A stretch of 64,000 nucleotides of DNA from Salinimicrobium sp049680855 (GCF_049680855.1 NZ_JBMPGS010000001.1:1116001-1180000), one strand, 5' to 3'. Shown: positions 40,725 through 49,224, counted from the first letter of the stretch. Made by a program: numbers and translations. The notes: generated by a model from the letters alone, not told the origin.

Positions 40725-43331
40725 TTATATTTTCTCCAGTTTAATTCCCGAAAGCAATGATCTTCCTGTATTTTCGGAAAATTCAATGCTAATGCCATTT
40801 TCCGCCTTTACGGTGTATGAAATTGTGACCGCTCGAATTCGGCCATAGTCACGTGCTAGATTAAGATCTTCAGAAACGGTTCTTCCATTGATTAACACAT
40901 CAAAACTCCGCACACCTTCCAAATTCTGTGCTTCGGAAGTACTAAGATTATAAATATTTTCTTCGGAAGCATTGAATTCGGGTTCTGCGAATAAGAGGGT
41001 GACTTTGTAAGTTCCATCTTCCACATCAAACTTATAAGCTTCAATGCCTTCGCGCATGGTCTGGAACAGAGGATCATTTTCAGTCCCCTGAATATCTGAA
41101 GCTGTTCCCTGGAACTTTGTGACCGACTTCTGGTAAACTTCTCCGCCCACATAGCCAAACTCGCCTGCCTCATAAGGCTGATCGCTTATCCATATTTCTT
41201 TTGTCACAGGATCTTTATAGTTTACATGAGTTCCCACATTAATAGTGAGATCCCGCTTGTGCAGCTTTTTTAAAAGACTTTTTCTCTGAAGAACATAAAT
41301 AGTTCTGGAATGGGAAACTTCGCCATGGGTGGCGGTGAGTTGATGGATTCCTTCCGGAAGCTGCAGCTCGAAAAATGCGAGTCCGTCACTGATTTCTGAA
41401 GAATATTCCAGACTGTCATTGACACTAAGAGTCACATTTGCGGCATTTGAAAAAACCGGAATCACAATTGGCTCATTTTCATCCTCTGGAAATTTATACT
41501 CGTATTCTTCGCCGGCAATGAAAATCATTGGCGCTTCCAGTAATCTCGCCTGGTAGTAATAATAAATATTCTTTTTCGAACGGTCGAAGTTCAAAAGCCC
41601 TTTTTGATTAATGTAAGGCATCGCGTCCTGCCGAAAGGAGGAACCAAAATCGGCAAAATTCCAGGCGGCCATTCCCACCACGTAATCCCGCGCCAGCACC
41701 TGGTTGATATAGCTGCGATGTAGTTTCAATTGATATGCCTCACTGTAATCCCAGGGTTTTGGATCTTCCGTTTGAATGCGCACATCGGCGCCGGGCCCGT
41801 ATTCTGAAATGATCAGCGGCCGGTTTGGATAGCGCTCGTGTTGCTCATCAAGGAATTTTCCGAAGTTTTCAAGTCCGGGCGAATACCAGCCAAAGTAGAG
41901 GTTCCAGCCAATGACATCAGGAATATCAGCAATTCCGGAAGTGTTGTAAAGCTCATTTTCATGCAGCGCCATGACGCTTAACCTGTAAGGATCAAGTTCT
42001 TTGGTGAGCTTTTCAAGTTTTTCGGCCAATTCCACGGAAGTTTCAATTTTGGCTTTTTTGTCTGGTTCGGTCATTTCGTTGTTGAACACCAGCCGAATGA
42101 AGATCTCGTTCATATAACCCCAGAAGATCACTGATGGATGGTTGAAATACTGCTGAATTTGTTCTTTTTGCATTTGCAGCACGACCTCATGATAAGCATC
42201 GGTGGCGGTAACATTGTTGATCACAGGCACTTCAGACCAGACGATGAGCCCAAGCTCATCGCAAATTCTGTAAACCTCAGGATCTTGTGGATAATGAGCA
42301 GTTCGCACAAAATTTGCGCCCATTTCCTTGATCATTTTGTAATCGCTTTTGTGAACGGCATTTGGCAGCGCATTCCCTAATCCTTTCAAATCCTGGTGCC
42401 GGTTGGCGCCAATAAGTTTGATAGGTTCTCCATTGAGGAAAAAGCCATTTTCGGGATCGGCTTCAAACCAGCGAAGTCCAAATTTAGAACTGAACTCATC
42501 CAGTTTTTCCTCGGCATTTTCACCCTTTATATTCATTTCAAAGCTGTAAAGCTGCGGATCTTTGGGAGACCAAAGCCGCGGATTTTCTACTGAATATTCA
42601 AAAATGACATTTTTAGCTTCCTTTCCTTTTAGCCGGACTTTCTTACTAAGCGTTTTTAGAATTTTAGAGGCGGGATCTAGTATATCTACGGCTACAATAG
42701 CGGTTTTAGAAGCTTCGGAATCATTTACAACCGTAGCTTCGATCTTCACTGTAGCTTTTTCTTCTGAAACTTCGGGCGTACGAATTAAAATATTGCCTGC
42801 AGCGGCATTTTCCAGTTCAAAATGCAGTTTATCGGTAATAATTAATTCCAGGTCGCGGTAAATTCCGCCGTAAAAGTTGAAATCGGCATCCAGCGGCGGA
42901 ATATTAGTGTCGTGGCTGTTATCCACCACTATTTTCAGCTCATTTTCGGCAGCAAAATTCAATTCTTCTGAGATATCAATAACAAAACCGGTGTATCCTC
43001 CAATATGTTTCCCCGCAGAAATGCCGTTTACAAACACTTCGGTTACCTGATTGCTGCCTTCAAACTTCAGAAAAACCTGATCGTTTTGCCATTTTTGAGG
43101 CGCGAAGAGGTTCTTTGTATAAGTTGCTTTTCCGCGGAAATATTCCTTCCCGTCCCTAAAGGCATCTTCGGCATTCCAGGTATGGGGAATATTCACGGTT
43201 TCAGTTTTACCCGGATTATTTTCCCTGCTGAATTGCCATGAACTATTCAGACTTTGCACCGTACGCTGCGCGTATATGGAAGTGCCAAAAAGGAATAATA
43301 GAAATGCTATTTTTAAGTGTTTCATCTTCAT
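40725..43331 (-). CDS. GH2 family glycoside hydrolase with malectin-like C-terminus
   Basis: An 868-residue exported enzyme (signal peptide ending SIYAQ). The N-terminal jelly roll (NIPHTWNAEDAF, FLKFEGSNQVTEVFVNG), the Ig-like middle and a TIM barrel (LIGANRHQDLKGLGNA) match GH2. The acid/base is Glu409 in GYMNEIFIR and the nucleophile is Glu510 in IISEYGPGAD, about 100 residues apart as expected. After a Big4/Ig-like part, residues about 700-868 form a malectin-like domain (TINVGTHVNYKD, VTLLFAEPEFN, FDVLINGRTV), a likely binding module. GH2 activities include beta-galactosidase, beta-glucuronidase and beta-mannosidase; the specificity here is not readable. It is the first gene of the minus-strand pair with FGE. 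Confidence 0.92.
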   Translation of the reverse strand: MKMKHLKIAFLLFLFGTSIYAQRTVQSLNSSWQFSRENNPGKTETVNIPHTWNAEDAFRDGKEYFRGKATYTKNLFAPQKWQNDQVFLKFEGSNQVTEVFVNGISAGKHIGGYTGFVIDISEELNFAAENELKIVVDNSHDTNIPPLDADFNFYGGIYRDLELIITDKLHFELENAAAGNILIRTPEVSEEKATVKIEATVVNDSEASKTAIVAVDILDPASKILKTLSKKVRLKGKEAKNVIFEYSVENPRLWSPKDPQLYSFEMNIKGENAEEKLDEFSSKFGLRWFEADPENGFFLNGEPIKLIGANRHQDLKGLGNALPNAVHKSDYKMIKEMGANFVRTAHYPQDPEVYRICDELGLIVWSEVPVINNVTATDAYHEVVLQMQKEQIQQYFNHPSVIFWGYMNEIFIRLVFNNEMTEPDKKAKIETSVELAEKLEKLTKELDPYRLSVMALHENELYNTSGIADIPDVIGWNLYFGWYSPGLENFGKFLDEQHERYPNRPLIISEYGPGADVRIQTEDPKPWDYSEAYQLKLHRSYINQVLARDYVVGMAAWNFADFGSSFRQDAMPYINQKGLLNFDRSKKNIYYYYQARLLEAPMIFIAGEEYEYKFPEDENEPIVIPVFSNAANVTLSVNDSLEYSSEISDGLAFFELQLPEGIHQLTATHGEVSHSRTIYVLQRKSLLKKLHKRDLTINVGTHVNYKDPVTKEIWISDQPYEAGEFGYVGGEVYQKSVTKFQGTASDIQGTENDPLFQTMREGIEAYKFDVEDGTYKVTLLFAEPEFNASEENIYNLSTSEAQNLEGVRSFDVLINGRTVSEDLNLARDYGRIRAVTISYTVKAENGISIEFSENTGRSLLSGIKLEKI
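42600..42614. repeat. Dispersed AAAATGNCATTTT palindrome, copy 6 (inside GH2 gene)
   Basis: AAAAATGACATTTTT, a perfect 15-bp palindrome around a central A, inside the GH2 coding sequence. On the minus strand it falls within the codons for KNVIFE. A second intragenic copy, only 2.6 kb from the one in the FGE gene. Confidence 0.75.
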
Positions 43332-43502
43332 AAATTGTAAAATTAATTTGCGGTTGCAGGTTAAAATTGTACCGGCTGCGTCCGTACCACTTCTACTTCG
43401 CCTTCAGATTAAAGATTCTTTTTTGGTTTGCTGGAAATGATCTTTGCGCTCACAAAAGAACACAGAAAAGAAATCATCGCAGAAGGTTCATTTTGCCATT
43501 TG

Positions 43503-44402
43503 TTACTTCAAAACATGAGTTTGTTGCCATTCGTTATTAAGAAATACTTCTTTAAAGAAACTGAAAACCATAGGAAATTCATTAATGGGCATGCTGGAAA
43601 TTTCGTGCCCCGCACCCTCATAAGTTACCAGAAGATAAGAACTTCCATTCTTTTCGAGCCTTTCAGCAATGGTTTTGGAACCGTCCAAAATCAAATATCC
43701 CGGGGCTGATGGTTCACAAAAATGATGTGGCGCTGTTGCATAGGGAACAAGATTATCATCTGTTCCGTGGAAAAAAACTGCGGGAACCGCATTTTCTTTG
43801 TTGATGTAGCGGGCATCGAGCAAAGCACCTGCGAGGGAAAAGACGCCGTTGAAGTTAAGATGGTCGTATTTTCTGGCATTTTTCAGGAGTAGCGGGCGAT
43901 TGTAAACGGCATTAAGAACAGCTTCGGCACCTGCACTGCTGCCGCCTACAATGAGCTTTTCGGGATCTATTTTAAAGCGGGATTTGTTCTCTATCAAAAA
44001 TGCAACGGCATCTAGAAAATCCTCTCCTGCTTTCCTAAAAGTTTCAACTTTTCCTGCAGCGTTAAAATCGCAACCAAAATTTGCTCCTTTCCTGGTAAGC
44101 CTGTAAGAAATTTGTGCTACAACATAGCCTTTTTTCGCAGCTGCTTCAGCAAACTTAACTTCTCCTTCACTGCGCGGAGAACCACCCGAAAATCCGCCGC
44201 CGTGCATAAAGACAATAAGCGGGCGCGAATTCATGGTATCTTTTAAAGGCTGATAAAGATCTAAACTCAATTGCTCGCCGTCTTTGGTAGCATAAATTTC
44301 GGTCGTTCTGTCTTTTAGTTCAAATTGATCTTCAATGTATCTATTTTGCCCTAAGGCTAATGTGCTGATGAATAGGATAAAAAGGCTGAGAAATTGTTTC
44401 AT
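43503..44402 (-). CDS. Secreted alpha/beta hydrolase (esterase/lipase family)
   Basis: A 299-residue exported hydrolase (signal peptide ending LALGQ). The oxyanion motif is FMHGGGFSGGSPRSEGE, typical of BD-FAE or hormone-sensitive-lipase-like esterases. The nucleophile elbow is VGGSSAGAEAV (Ser156). The Asp is in FFHGTDDNLVPY and the His in YEGAGHEISS. It is the outermost enzyme gene of the locus, 171 bp from the GH2 gene and on the same strand. De-esterification of the glycan or an oligosaccharide product is likely. It differs in family from the other alpha/beta hydrolase in the locus, so two different ester decorations are possible. Confidence 0.84.
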   Translation of the reverse strand: MKQFLSLFILFISTLALGQNRYIEDQFELKDRTTEIYATKDGEQLSLDLYQPLKDTMNSRPLIVFMHGGGFSGGSPRSEGEVKFAEAAAKKGYVVAQISYRLTRKGANFGCDFNAAGKVETFRKAGEDFLDAVAFLIENKSRFKIDPEKLIVGGSSAGAEAVLNAVYNRPLLLKNARKYDHLNFNGVFSLAGALLDARYINKENAVPAVFFHGTDDNLVPYATAPHHFCEPSAPGYLILDGSKTIAERLEKNGSSYLLVTYEGAGHEISSMPINEFPMVFSFFKEVFLNNEWQQTHVLK

Positions 44403-44706
44403 TGTGCGAAAGAATTATAAAATTGAAAAATAAGATTATTCCCAGAGTCCTGAAAGTTTATTCGGTTTAAAGACACCGTACCTAATTCTTCAAAAATGAC
44501 AAATTTTAATCCTTTTATTTTTCCGGATTTTGCATATGAACCACTTCAGGAATTTGGTGCTAATTGCACATTTTAGAGAGGTTTTTAATGTTAGCATTCT
44601 TCCGAAGTTTAAATAATTTCAGAAAAAATGAAAAAAAAATCCAACCTCAGGCAACCTTTTGTAATTTTCATGCGTCTATGTTAATAGAAGGCTTTAAAAA
44701 GAACCT
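44403..44706. other. 304-bp divergent intergenic region at the PUL/core boundary
   Basis: Separates the minus-strand esterase gene from the plus-strand ECF sigma gene and is strongly AT-rich. A degenerate palindrome-family sequence (AAAAATGACAAATTTT) lies at 44492-44507. An ECF-type promoter candidate lies at 44653-44676. I see no gene, tRNA, integrase site or duplicated end that would mark an insertion junction. Confidence 0.6.
44653..44676 (+). promoter_or_regulatory. Candidate ECF sigma promoter (autoregulation)
   Basis: AACC at 44653-44656 and CGTC at 44673-44676 are 16 bp apart, the general layout of ECF promoters (AAC-type -35, CGT-type -10). It sits about 30 bp before the GTG start of the ECF sigma gene. 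No primary-sigma TAnnTTTG box is evident here. Autoregulation is therefore a reasonable inference. Confidence 0.5.
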
Positions 44707-45264
44707 GTGAAAGTAATTCCGCTTTATAAGAACGAACGGCAACTTATTGCCGGGGCAGCCAAAAACAACCGGGAGGCGCAACAGCAGCTTTACCAGATGT
44801 TTTCGGGGAAAATGCTGAGCGTTTGCAGGATGTATACCAAAGACCTGCAGCATGCAGAAGAAGTAATGCTTAACGGTTTTTTTAAAGTTTTCACCCATAT
44901 TAAAGATTACAAAAGTGAAGGCAGTTTTGAAGGCTGGATACGGCGAATCATGATTAGGGAATCAATTTCCTTTCTGCGAAGTCATAAGAAACTGGAATTT
45001 CGGGAAGAGGTGATCACCAATGAAAGTTTCAATAATATCCAGTCGGGCATTGATGCAGAACACATTCAACGGCTTATTGATGCGTTGCCCGAAGGTTATA
45101 GGGTGGTTTTTGTAATGTATGCCATAGAAGGCTACAAACATGAGGAAATCGCAAAAATTCTTGGCATCTCGCCCGGCACTTCAAAATCACAGCTTTTTAA
45201 AGCAAGAAAGCTGTTGCAGGAAAAATTAAAAACAGAAAAAACCTCAGGTTATGGGACGACATAG
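44707..45264 (+). CDS. ECF-type RNA polymerase sigma factor
   Basis: A 185-residue sigma-70 family protein that would direct RNA polymerase to a small regulon. Region 2 covers EEVMLNGFFKVFTHIKDY and GSFEGWIRRIMIRESISFLR. Region 4 is LIDALPEGYRVVFVMYAIEG followed by the HTH YKHEEIAKILGISPGTSKSQ and LFKARKLLQEKL. The start is GTG at 44707 (VKVIPLYKNE), the only start codon giving the full region 2. The next gene overlaps by 14 bp and encodes a single-span membrane protein that may be its partner. The unit borders the polysaccharide locus, but a regulatory link is not shown. Confidence 0.92.
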   Translation: MKVIPLYKNERQLIAGAAKNNREAQQQLYQMFSGKMLSVCRMYTKDLQHAEEVMLNGFFKVFTHIKDYKSEGSFEGWIRRIMIRESISFLRSHKKLEFREEVITNESFNNIQSGIDAEHIQRLIDALPEGYRVVFVMYAIEGYKHEEIAKILGISPGTSKSQLFKARKLLQEKLKTEKTSGYGTT

Positions 45265-46006
45265 ATTTGAAAAGGAGTTTGCTGAGAAGTTGCGTGACCG
45301 CGAGCTTGAAGCCACACCGGGCAGTTGGGAAAAGTTACAGGCGCGGCTGGAAACTTCGGAAGAGAAAAAGAGCAGGTTCCCCGTAAAATGGATAGGTATC
45401 GCAGCTTCTATTGCCGCTGCAGTATTGATCTACAGTCTTGCTTTTAATCATCAAGACGTGCCGCAGGAAACAGAGATAGTAAATTCAGCTTCTGAAGGAG
45501 AGGTGGAAAGCATAAATCCACAAGAGGAGACAAAAGTGGCTTTTGAAGAAGCAATTCCCGTAAAAACGGAAGAGAAAACTACGGTTTTCGAAGATAGAAA
45601 GAGTGAAGAAACTACCTTGAAACCGAAAAAAGAAAGTACGGCTGTCGCGCTGGCAACTGAAAGTCAAGAGCCATCAAGGTCAAGGGAGGTTATACAACTA
45701 GCGGAGTTGAAAAGTATTCCAAAAGAGGAAATTTCCCGCGGACTTGAAGAAGTGATAGCTGCAGTGGCTTCCGAAGAAAATAATGGTGACGCCGTGAGTG
45801 ATGCCGAGCTTGAAGAATTGCTTCGCAAAGCCGCCAATCAAATTCATATGGAAAAAAATGCAGTAGCCGGGACTCCAATAGATGCAAACTCGTTGCTCTA
45901 TGAGGTGGAAAGGGAAATTGAAAAGAGTTTTCGTGATAAAGTTTTTGAAGTGTTGAAAGACAGTTATTTTAAAACAAAAACCGCGGTGGCTAACAGGAAT
46001 TTCTAG
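45251..46006 (+). CDS. Single-span membrane protein, possible anti-sigma factor
   Basis: A 251-residue protein with a charged N-terminal region of about 45 residues (cytoplasmic), containing RELEATPGSWEKLQARL. One transmembrane helix spans about residues 47-66 (WIGIAASIAAAVLIYSLAF). The long extracytoplasmic region is rich in Glu, Lys and Ser. The gene overlaps the sigma gene by 14 bp, which is the standard layout for anti-sigma factors. It lacks a visible zinc-binding HxxxCxxC motif, and no FecR domain is obvious. The anti-sigma role is therefore an inference from position, topology and overlap. The C-terminal DSYFKTKTAVANRNF segment is of unknown use. Confidence 0.72.
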   Translation: MGRHRFEKEFAEKLRDRELEATPGSWEKLQARLETSEEKKSRFPVKWIGIAASIAAAVLIYSLAFNHQDVPQETEIVNSASEGEVESINPQEETKVAFEEAIPVKTEEKTTVFEDRKSEETTLKPKKESTAVALATESQEPSRSREVIQLAELKSIPKEEISRGLEEVIAAVASEENNGDAVSDAELEELLRKAANQIHMEKNAVAGTPIDANSLLYEVEREIEKSFRDKVFEVLKDSYFKTKTAVANRNF

Positions 46007-46076
46007 AAAAGTATGTCAAAACGCCATTTTTGGCTTCCAATCAATAAATAATTTCATCAATCAAAATTCCGGGGAA

Positions 46077-46096
46077 GCCTCTCCGTAAGGGGAGGC
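46077..46096. other. GC-rich hairpin with GUAA tetraloop
   Basis: GCCTCTCC and GGGGAGGC pair over 8 bp, including one G-U pair, around a GTAA loop of the GNRA class. It lies in the 120-bp gap before the outer-membrane protein gene, 30 bp upstream of its start, in an otherwise AT-rich region. It could form in the leader RNA, or it may be a copy of a dispersed intergenic repeat. No T-tract follows. Confidence 0.5.
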
Positions 46097-46126
46097 CGGG
46101 AGCCGGAGAACTAAAATCACACTATT

Positions 46127-47158
46127 ATGAGAACTATTACAATCTTACTTACCATTATGTTCCTGAATGTTGCCATGCCGGTAGCACAGGCCCAGGAAGA
46201 ATCTATGTGGGACAAGATCGAGCGCCTGGAAAAGCAAAAAGAGCAAATTACTGCTGAAGAAAAAGCTGCGTTAAAAGCAAAGGTGGAGAGGATCAACCAG
46301 CGCCTGGACAATAAAGAAATTACACAGGATGAAGCTGCCCGATTAAAAGAGGAAGCGGCAAAAGAACACGCCCTTAATATTGAAAATCGTATTGCTATAA
46401 TTGACAATAAAATTGCCCTTTTAAGCCGTACAGATGGGGATGATGAATTTGAAGATGAGGACGACGATTTTGATAATGAATGGAACTGGGACTGGAATTC
46501 AGACGAAAAGGACAGGTATAACCGAACCAACACGAGCCTCGTTATTGCCGCCGGGTTTAACAACGCACTACAGGAGGGACAGTCTGTTAATGATTCAGAC
46601 TTTAAGGTGGCGGGGAGTAGGTTCTTTGAAATTGGGATCGACTGGAAAACCAGGGTTTTCAATAACTCCAACTGGTTGCGTTTTAGATATGGATTCTCAT
46701 TTCAGTTCAACGGATTAAAGCCAACAGAAAATCGCTACTTTGTAGAAGATGGTGACTTGACCGTACTTGAGGAATTTCCTGTAGACCTGGATAAATCAAA
46801 ATTTAGAATGGACAATCTGGTAATTCCTGTGCATTTTGAAATTGGGCCTTCACTAAGAAGGGAGTCAGATAACCGCGTATGGTTTTCCGACGAAGATCAA
46901 TTTAAGATAGGCTTTGGTGGTTATGCAGGTTTGAATATTGGGGAACGCCAAAAATTGAAATATTCCGAAGATGGTGATAAAGTGAAGGAAAAGAACAAAA
47001 ATGACTTTAATACCAATGATTTCATCTATGGTTTGAGCGCCTATATAGGGTGGGGAGATACTTCGCTCTACGCAAAGTATGATCTTAACCACATTTTTAA
47101 AGAACCAAACGTGCAACTGAATAATGTTTCCATAGGACTGCGCCTGGATCTTGATTAA
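46127..47158 (+). CDS. Outer-membrane beta-barrel protein with N-terminal coiled coil
   Basis: A 343-residue exported protein (signal peptide ending PVAQA). Residues about 25-100 form a strongly charged heptad-like helix (MWDKIERLEKQKEQITAEEK, AALKAKVERINQRLD). A very acidic linker rich in Asp and Glu (about 103-125, DGDDEFEDEDDDFDNE) precedes a beta-rich C-terminal region. That region has alternating amphipathic strands (RNTSLVIAAGFNNAL-like, FKIGFGGYAGLNIGE, SLYAKYDLNHIF, VSIGLRLDLD) consistent with an 8- to 10-strand barrel. The acidic linker may bind divalent cations. It follows the sigma/anti-sigma pair and could be part of its regulon. No named family was recognised, and an intrinsic terminator follows. 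Confidence 0.75.
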   Translation: MRTITILLTIMFLNVAMPVAQAQEESMWDKIERLEKQKEQITAEEKAALKAKVERINQRLDNKEITQDEAARLKEEAAKEHALNIENRIAIIDNKIALLSRTDGDDEFEDEDDDFDNEWNWDWNSDEKDRYNRTNTSLVIAAGFNNALQEGQSVNDSDFKVAGSRFFEIGIDWKTRVFNNSNWLRFRYGFSFQFNGLKPTENRYFVEDGDLTVLEEFPVDLDKSKFRMDNLVIPVHFEIGPSLRRESDNRVWFSDEDQFKIGFGGYAGLNIGERQKLKYSEDGDKVKEKNKNDFNTNDFIYGLSAYIGWGDTSLYAKYDLNHIFKEPNVQLNNVSIGLRLDLD

Positions 47159-47191
47159 AAAGCCGTTTCATTTTTATAAATTTTTAGCCAT

Positions 47192-47230
47192 AAGGAGAGA
47201 GGAATAATTATGTTTCCTCTCTCCTTTTTT
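47192..47230 (+). terminator. Intrinsic terminator before dnaG
   Basis: AAGGAGAGAGGAA (47192-47204) and TTCCTCTCTCCTT (47214-47226) form a perfect 13-bp stem with a 9-base loop, followed by a T run to 47230. It lies 33 bp after the barrel-protein stop and 41 bp before the dnaG start, so it ends the upstream unit. Confidence 0.9.
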
Positions 47231-47271
47231 CCTATTTTTGGCCATTCACGTAATTCTTTTCCGTAGCCAAT

Positions 47272-49224
47272 TTGATTTCAAAAAACACCATAGACAAGGT
47301 CTTCGAAACTGCCCGGGTAGAGGAGGTGTTGGGGGATTTTGTTCAGTTAAAAAAGTCTGGGAGCAACTTCAAGGGATTAAGTCCGTTCAGCGATGAGCGC
47401 ACCCCATCCTTCATGGTTTCTCCCGTGAAACAAATCTGGAAGGATTTCTCCAGCGGAAAAGGAGGAAATGTGGTTGCTTTTTTAATGGAGCACGAGCATT
47501 TCACCTATCCTGAAGCTATAAAATACCTGGCGAAGAAATATAATATTGAAGTTGAGGAAACCGAGCAGAGCCAGGAACAAAAGCAGGAGGCAGATGAGCG
47601 GGAAAGCATGTACCTGGTTTCTGAATTTGCAAGTGAATATTTTCAGAAGGTACTACTGAATACAGAACGAGGAAAAGCCATTGGCCTTAGTTATTTTAAA
47701 GAAAGAGGTTTTACCGAAGAAACGATTGAAAAATTTAACCTTGGCTATTCTCCCGATGAGTGGGAAGCTTTTACGACCGAAGCCATTAAAAAGGGATATA
47801 AGCTTGAATATCTTGAAAAAACGGGCCTAACGATCGTAAAGGAAGAAAAACAGTTCGATCGGTTTAAAGGACGGGTAATGTTTCCAATTCAGTCGATGTC
47901 AGGAAGAGTCCTGGGTTTTGGCGGTAGGATTCTTGGAAATGACAAAAAAGCAGCAAAATATTTAAACAGTCCCGAAAGCGAGATCTACCATAAAAGCAAA
48001 GTGCTTTACGGTATTTATCACGCCAAACAGGCTATTGCAAAAGAAGACAACTGTTATCTAGTAGAAGGCTATACAGATGTGATCCAGTTTAACCAAACGG
48101 GAATTGAAAATGTGGTTTCCTCTTCGGGGACTGCTTTGACGCCCGAGCAAATTCGGCTTATTAACAGGCTTACAAAAAACATTACGGTGCTTTTTGACAG
48201 TGATGCTGCGGGGCAACGGGCCTCACTCCGTGGAATTGATTTGATCCTGGAGCAGGGAATGAACGTGAAGGTTTGTACTTTTCCGGAAGGAGAAGACCCC
48301 GATAGTTTTGCCAAAAAACATTCGGAAGAGGAACTGAAGCTGTACCTTATAGATCATTCCACCGATTTTATTAGTTACAAGGCGTCGCTTCTAATGGAAG
48401 AAGCTAAAAATGATCCTGTTAAGAAGGCTTCTTTGATTCGGGATATGGTCACCAGTATTTCTAAGATCCCAGATTCTATTCAGCAGGAAATCTATGTCCA
48501 GGAAACCTCGCGTATCATGGACATCTCTGAAGAGGTTATTTTTACGACGCTCGCGCAACTGGGTGCCAGGGAACAACAAAAACAACCAGCAAAGAAAAAA
48601 GAAGCTTTAAGTGTCGTAAAGGATGAACCTGCTCCCCGGGCCAAGGTGAACGAACTATATGAGCTGGAGCGAACGATTATTAGCCTGCTGCTTCTTTATG
48701 GAAACCTTGAAGAGGAGTTTGAGGATCTCATCATGAAGGAAAACGAAAAAGGAGAGCTGGAGCTAACTCCTGAAATTCACACTTCAAAAGTATTTGAAAA
48801 GGTTTACCTTGACCTACAAGAGGACGAAGTGGAGTTTACAAATGAAATGTTTCAGAAAATTTATCAGCATGTCATTGCCAAACTTACCGAAGGGAATGAT
48901 TTTGCAATTGAGAATTTAATAAATGAAATGCCTTCTGAAAATGCTGCGGAAGTAACCACTATTCTCATGGAGGAGGAACAGTATGTACTTCACGACTGGG
49001 AGCGAATGGAAATCTTTGTGACCGATAAAAAGAAAAGGGTAGGAAGGATGGTAAATGAAACTATACTTTCCATGCGGCGTTACCTGGTTTCAAAGAAGAT
49101 CGACGAATTGAACAAGGAGATTAAAGAAGCGCCTGCAGACAAAACTTCAGATCTTCTGCAGGATGTTATGGATTATTTATCCCTCAAAAAGGTGCTTTCC
49201 AACAAACTTAACCGTGTTATGTAA
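47272..49224 (+). CDS. dnaG: DNA primase, with a cysteine-less zinc-ribbon region
   Basis: Synthesises RNA primers at the replication fork. The 650-residue protein has an N-terminal CHC2-like domain (about residues 1-100), the catalytic core with TOPRIM (about 255-340: YLVEGYTDVIQF, VVSSSGTALTPEQ, VLFDSDAAGQRA) and a C-terminal DnaB-interaction region. Where typical primases have CPFH and KCFGCGKGG, this one has LSPFSDERTPSF and WKDFSSGKGGNVV, so the zinc-binding Cys/His residues are absent while the surrounding fold residues remain. The start is TTG at 47272 (read MISKNTIDKVFETARVEEV), as only this gives the full domain. The 3' end overlaps the convergent response-regulator gene by 8 bp. Confidence 0.95.
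   Translation: MISKNTIDKVFETARVEEVLGDFVQLKKSGSNFKGLSPFSDERTPSFMVSPVKQIWKDFSSGKGGNVVAFLMEHEHFTYPEAIKYLAKKYNIEVEETEQSQEQKQEADERESMYLVSEFASEYFQKVLLNTERGKAIGLSYFKERGFTEETIEKFNLGYSPDEWEAFTTEAIKKGYKLEYLEKTGLTIVKEEKQFDRFKGRVMFPIQSMSGRVLGFGGRILGNDKKAAKYLNSPESEIYHKSKVLYGIYHAKQAIAKEDNCYLVEGYTDVIQFNQTGIENVVSSSGTALTPEQIRLINRLTKNITVLFDSDAAGQRASLRGIDLILEQGMNVKVCTFPEGEDPDSFAKKHSEEELKLYLIDHSTDFISYKASLLMEEAKNDPVKKASLIRDMVTSISKIPDSIQQEIYVQETSRIMDISEEVIFTTLAQLGAREQQKQPAKKKEALSVVKDEPAPRAKVNELYELERTIISLLLLYGNLEEEFEDLIMKENEKGELELTPEIHTSKVFEKVYLDLQEDEVEFTNEMFQKIYQHVIAKLTEGNDFAIENLINEMPSENAAEVTTILMEEEQYVLHDWERMEIFVTDKKKRVGRMVNETILSMRRYLVSKKIDELNKEIKEAPADKTSDLLQDVMDYLSLKKVLSNKLNRVM

Noticed and set aside
40655..40798. 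A longer FGE reading frame starting at 40798 or 40720
   Set aside because: It would overlap the end of the GH2 gene or run through an imperfect palindrome, and would bury the lipobox; ATG 40654 gives a clean lipoprotein signal.
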